This document shows positions 5,901 to 6,441 of a stretch of 6,441 nucleotides of DNA, in pieces; position 1 is the first letter of the stretch, and each line of letters starts with the position of its first letter. Origin of the DNA: Clostridiales bacterium (GTDB lineage Bacteria; Bacillota; Clostridia; Christensenellales; Borkfalkiaceae); the NCBI GenBank assembly GCA_003503945.1, contig DOCD01000094.1:1-6441 (forward strand). Reading direction: 5' to 3'. A program made the position numbers and the translations under genes. The notes under the pieces are model-generated. The model saw nothing but the letters and a program-made list of their open reading frames with translations, made no database searches and was not told where the DNA came from.

Positions 5901-6289
5901 ATATTTTCACCCAGCAATTCGTCAATGCGCGAATATTGCCCCGTAAGATAGAGATAGCCCAAAACCGCCTCGAAGCCCGTCGAACGGTTGTACTCCGCGA
6001 CGCTCGCATTCTTGCTCTTCGTAGCTTTTTTCGCGTTTCTGCCGCGCTTATAAATTGCGGTTTCCTCCTCGGTAAGTCGGGGCAGAAGCTTATCCAAAAG
6101 TATGCTTTGCCCGTGCGCGGATACTTCGGAAGAGGTAAGCTTTTGCAGCTCGCCCGTGCCGTAATCCGTGGATAAAACCAGCTTTTCGCGCACGTACAGC
6201 GAATACACCGCGTCGCCCACGAATGCAAGCGTCACGGGGCTGATACTCCGCGCCTTTTCAACCGAAATCGTAGTAAAAAAATCACCCAT
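5897..6289 (-). CDS. mrnC: Mini-ribonuclease 3 (Mini-III)
   Basis: Double-strand-specific RNase that matures the ends of 23S rRNA precursors in Bacillota. It is an RNase III catalytic domain without the dsRNA-binding domain. The 130 residues fit the family. The signature LAFVGDAVYSLYVRE spans 21-35, with D26 as the expected metal ligand. RGRNAK (82-87) and KNASVAEYNRSTGFEAVLGY (93-112) follow, with E107 as the second acidic residue. The ATG at 6289 is followed by GGTGAT and preceded by a T-rich stretch (seven T). I see no Shine-Dalgarno sequence, which is unusual beside its neighbours, but there is no better in-frame start. In many Bacillota cysS precedes this gene. Here 152 nt upstream hold no recognisable cysS end. 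It is the first gene of the visible cluster and overlaps rlmB by 4 nt. Confidence 0.93.
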   Translation of the reverse strand: MGDFFTTISVEKARSISPVTLAFVGDAVYSLYVREKLVLSTDYGTGELQKLTSSEVSAHGQSILLDKLLPRLTEEETAIYKRGRNAKKATKSKNASVAEYNRSTGFEAVLGYLYLTGQYSRIDELLGENI

Positions 6290-6441
6290 AAAAAAACAAC
6301 TATATTATTTACGTTGCCGTCCAAAATCACACTTTTGGACGAGCAGCCCCGATTTGCGCATACTTGCGCCTCAGCGGATTGAATTTGCGCAACTAAATAA
6401 TAAGTGTGCCCTTACGGTTGCGCAAAGAAAGGCAGCGCCTT
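6290..6441 (-). other. Non-coding leader upstream of mrnC with repeated TTGCGCAA palindromes
   Basis: No gene is recognisable. On the minus strand the three frames reach stops within 10 to 23 codons without a credible start or family match, although an unseen upstream gene could end here. TTGCGCA or a close variant occurs at 6354-6360, 6364-6370, 6385-6392 and 6418-6425; the third and fourth are the full palindrome TTGCGCAA. A small hairpin AAGGC-AGC-GCCTT closes the window (6429-6441). CACACTT at 6328-6334 and AAGTGTG at 6402-6408 can pair. It may be another intergenic repeat or a regulatory leader. Confidence 0.4.
6318..6341 (-). other. Nine-bp hairpin in the mrnC leader
   Basis: CGTCCAAAA and TTTTGGACG pair perfectly around a 6-nt loop. 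No T-run follows directly on either strand. The nearest on the minus strand is the seven-T stretch just before the mrnC ATG, too far for a canonical intrinsic terminator. It could be a 5' stabiliser, part of a repeat, or an attenuator half. Confidence 0.5.

Noticed and set aside
6412..6441. C-terminal end of an upstream gene such as cysS
   Set aside because: The minus-strand frame ending at 6412 has only nine visible codons, without resemblance to the CysS C-terminus, and the other frames also stop quickly.

Overview
The window is a chromosomal housekeeping segment of a Bacillota (Firmicutes) bacterium, most likely an uncultured member of the Clostridia. This rests on the mini-RNase III / RlmB / SigH cluster, a SigH-type sigma factor, strong AGGAG-type ribosome binding sites before several genes, and palindromic intergenic repeats of a kind familiar from clostridial genomes. 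The exact lineage is an inference. All genes lie on the minus strand, so the biological reading order runs from high to low coordinates.

In transcription order, an AT-rich leader without a gene (6441-6290) is followed by mrnC, rlmB and a sigH-like sigma gene. These are joined by two 4-nt ATGA overlaps. The dnaX start codon follows the sigma stop codon with no spacing. After dnaX come ybaB, recR, gpsA and the first 122 codons of typA (bipA), which runs off the left edge. mrnC and rlmB process and methylate 23S rRNA. dnaX, ybaB and recR form the widely conserved replication/repair trio. gpsA makes sn-glycerol 3-phosphate for phospholipids. typA is a ribosome-associated GTPase.

The most interesting material lies between the genes. 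All three gaps downstream of ybaB, recR and gpsA carry the same structured element immediately at the upstream gene's stop codon, always in the same orientation. Two copies (2428-2550 and 419-542) are 123 and 124 nt long. They share an almost invariant core hairpin with tandem G-A mismatches, and their outer stems differ in sequence but are paired in each copy. The third copy (1704-1774) looks like an internal-deletion derivative. I cannot name this family. Two of the gaps also hold a second, REP-like family of palindromes (1573-1673 as an inverted pair, 2378-2421 as a single unit). The single unit sits just before recR, appears to supply its only ribosome binding site, and creates a spurious in-frame N-terminal extension.

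The leader before mrnC contains a 9-bp hairpin and two copies of the palindrome TTGCGCAA with two variants; I see no gene in it.
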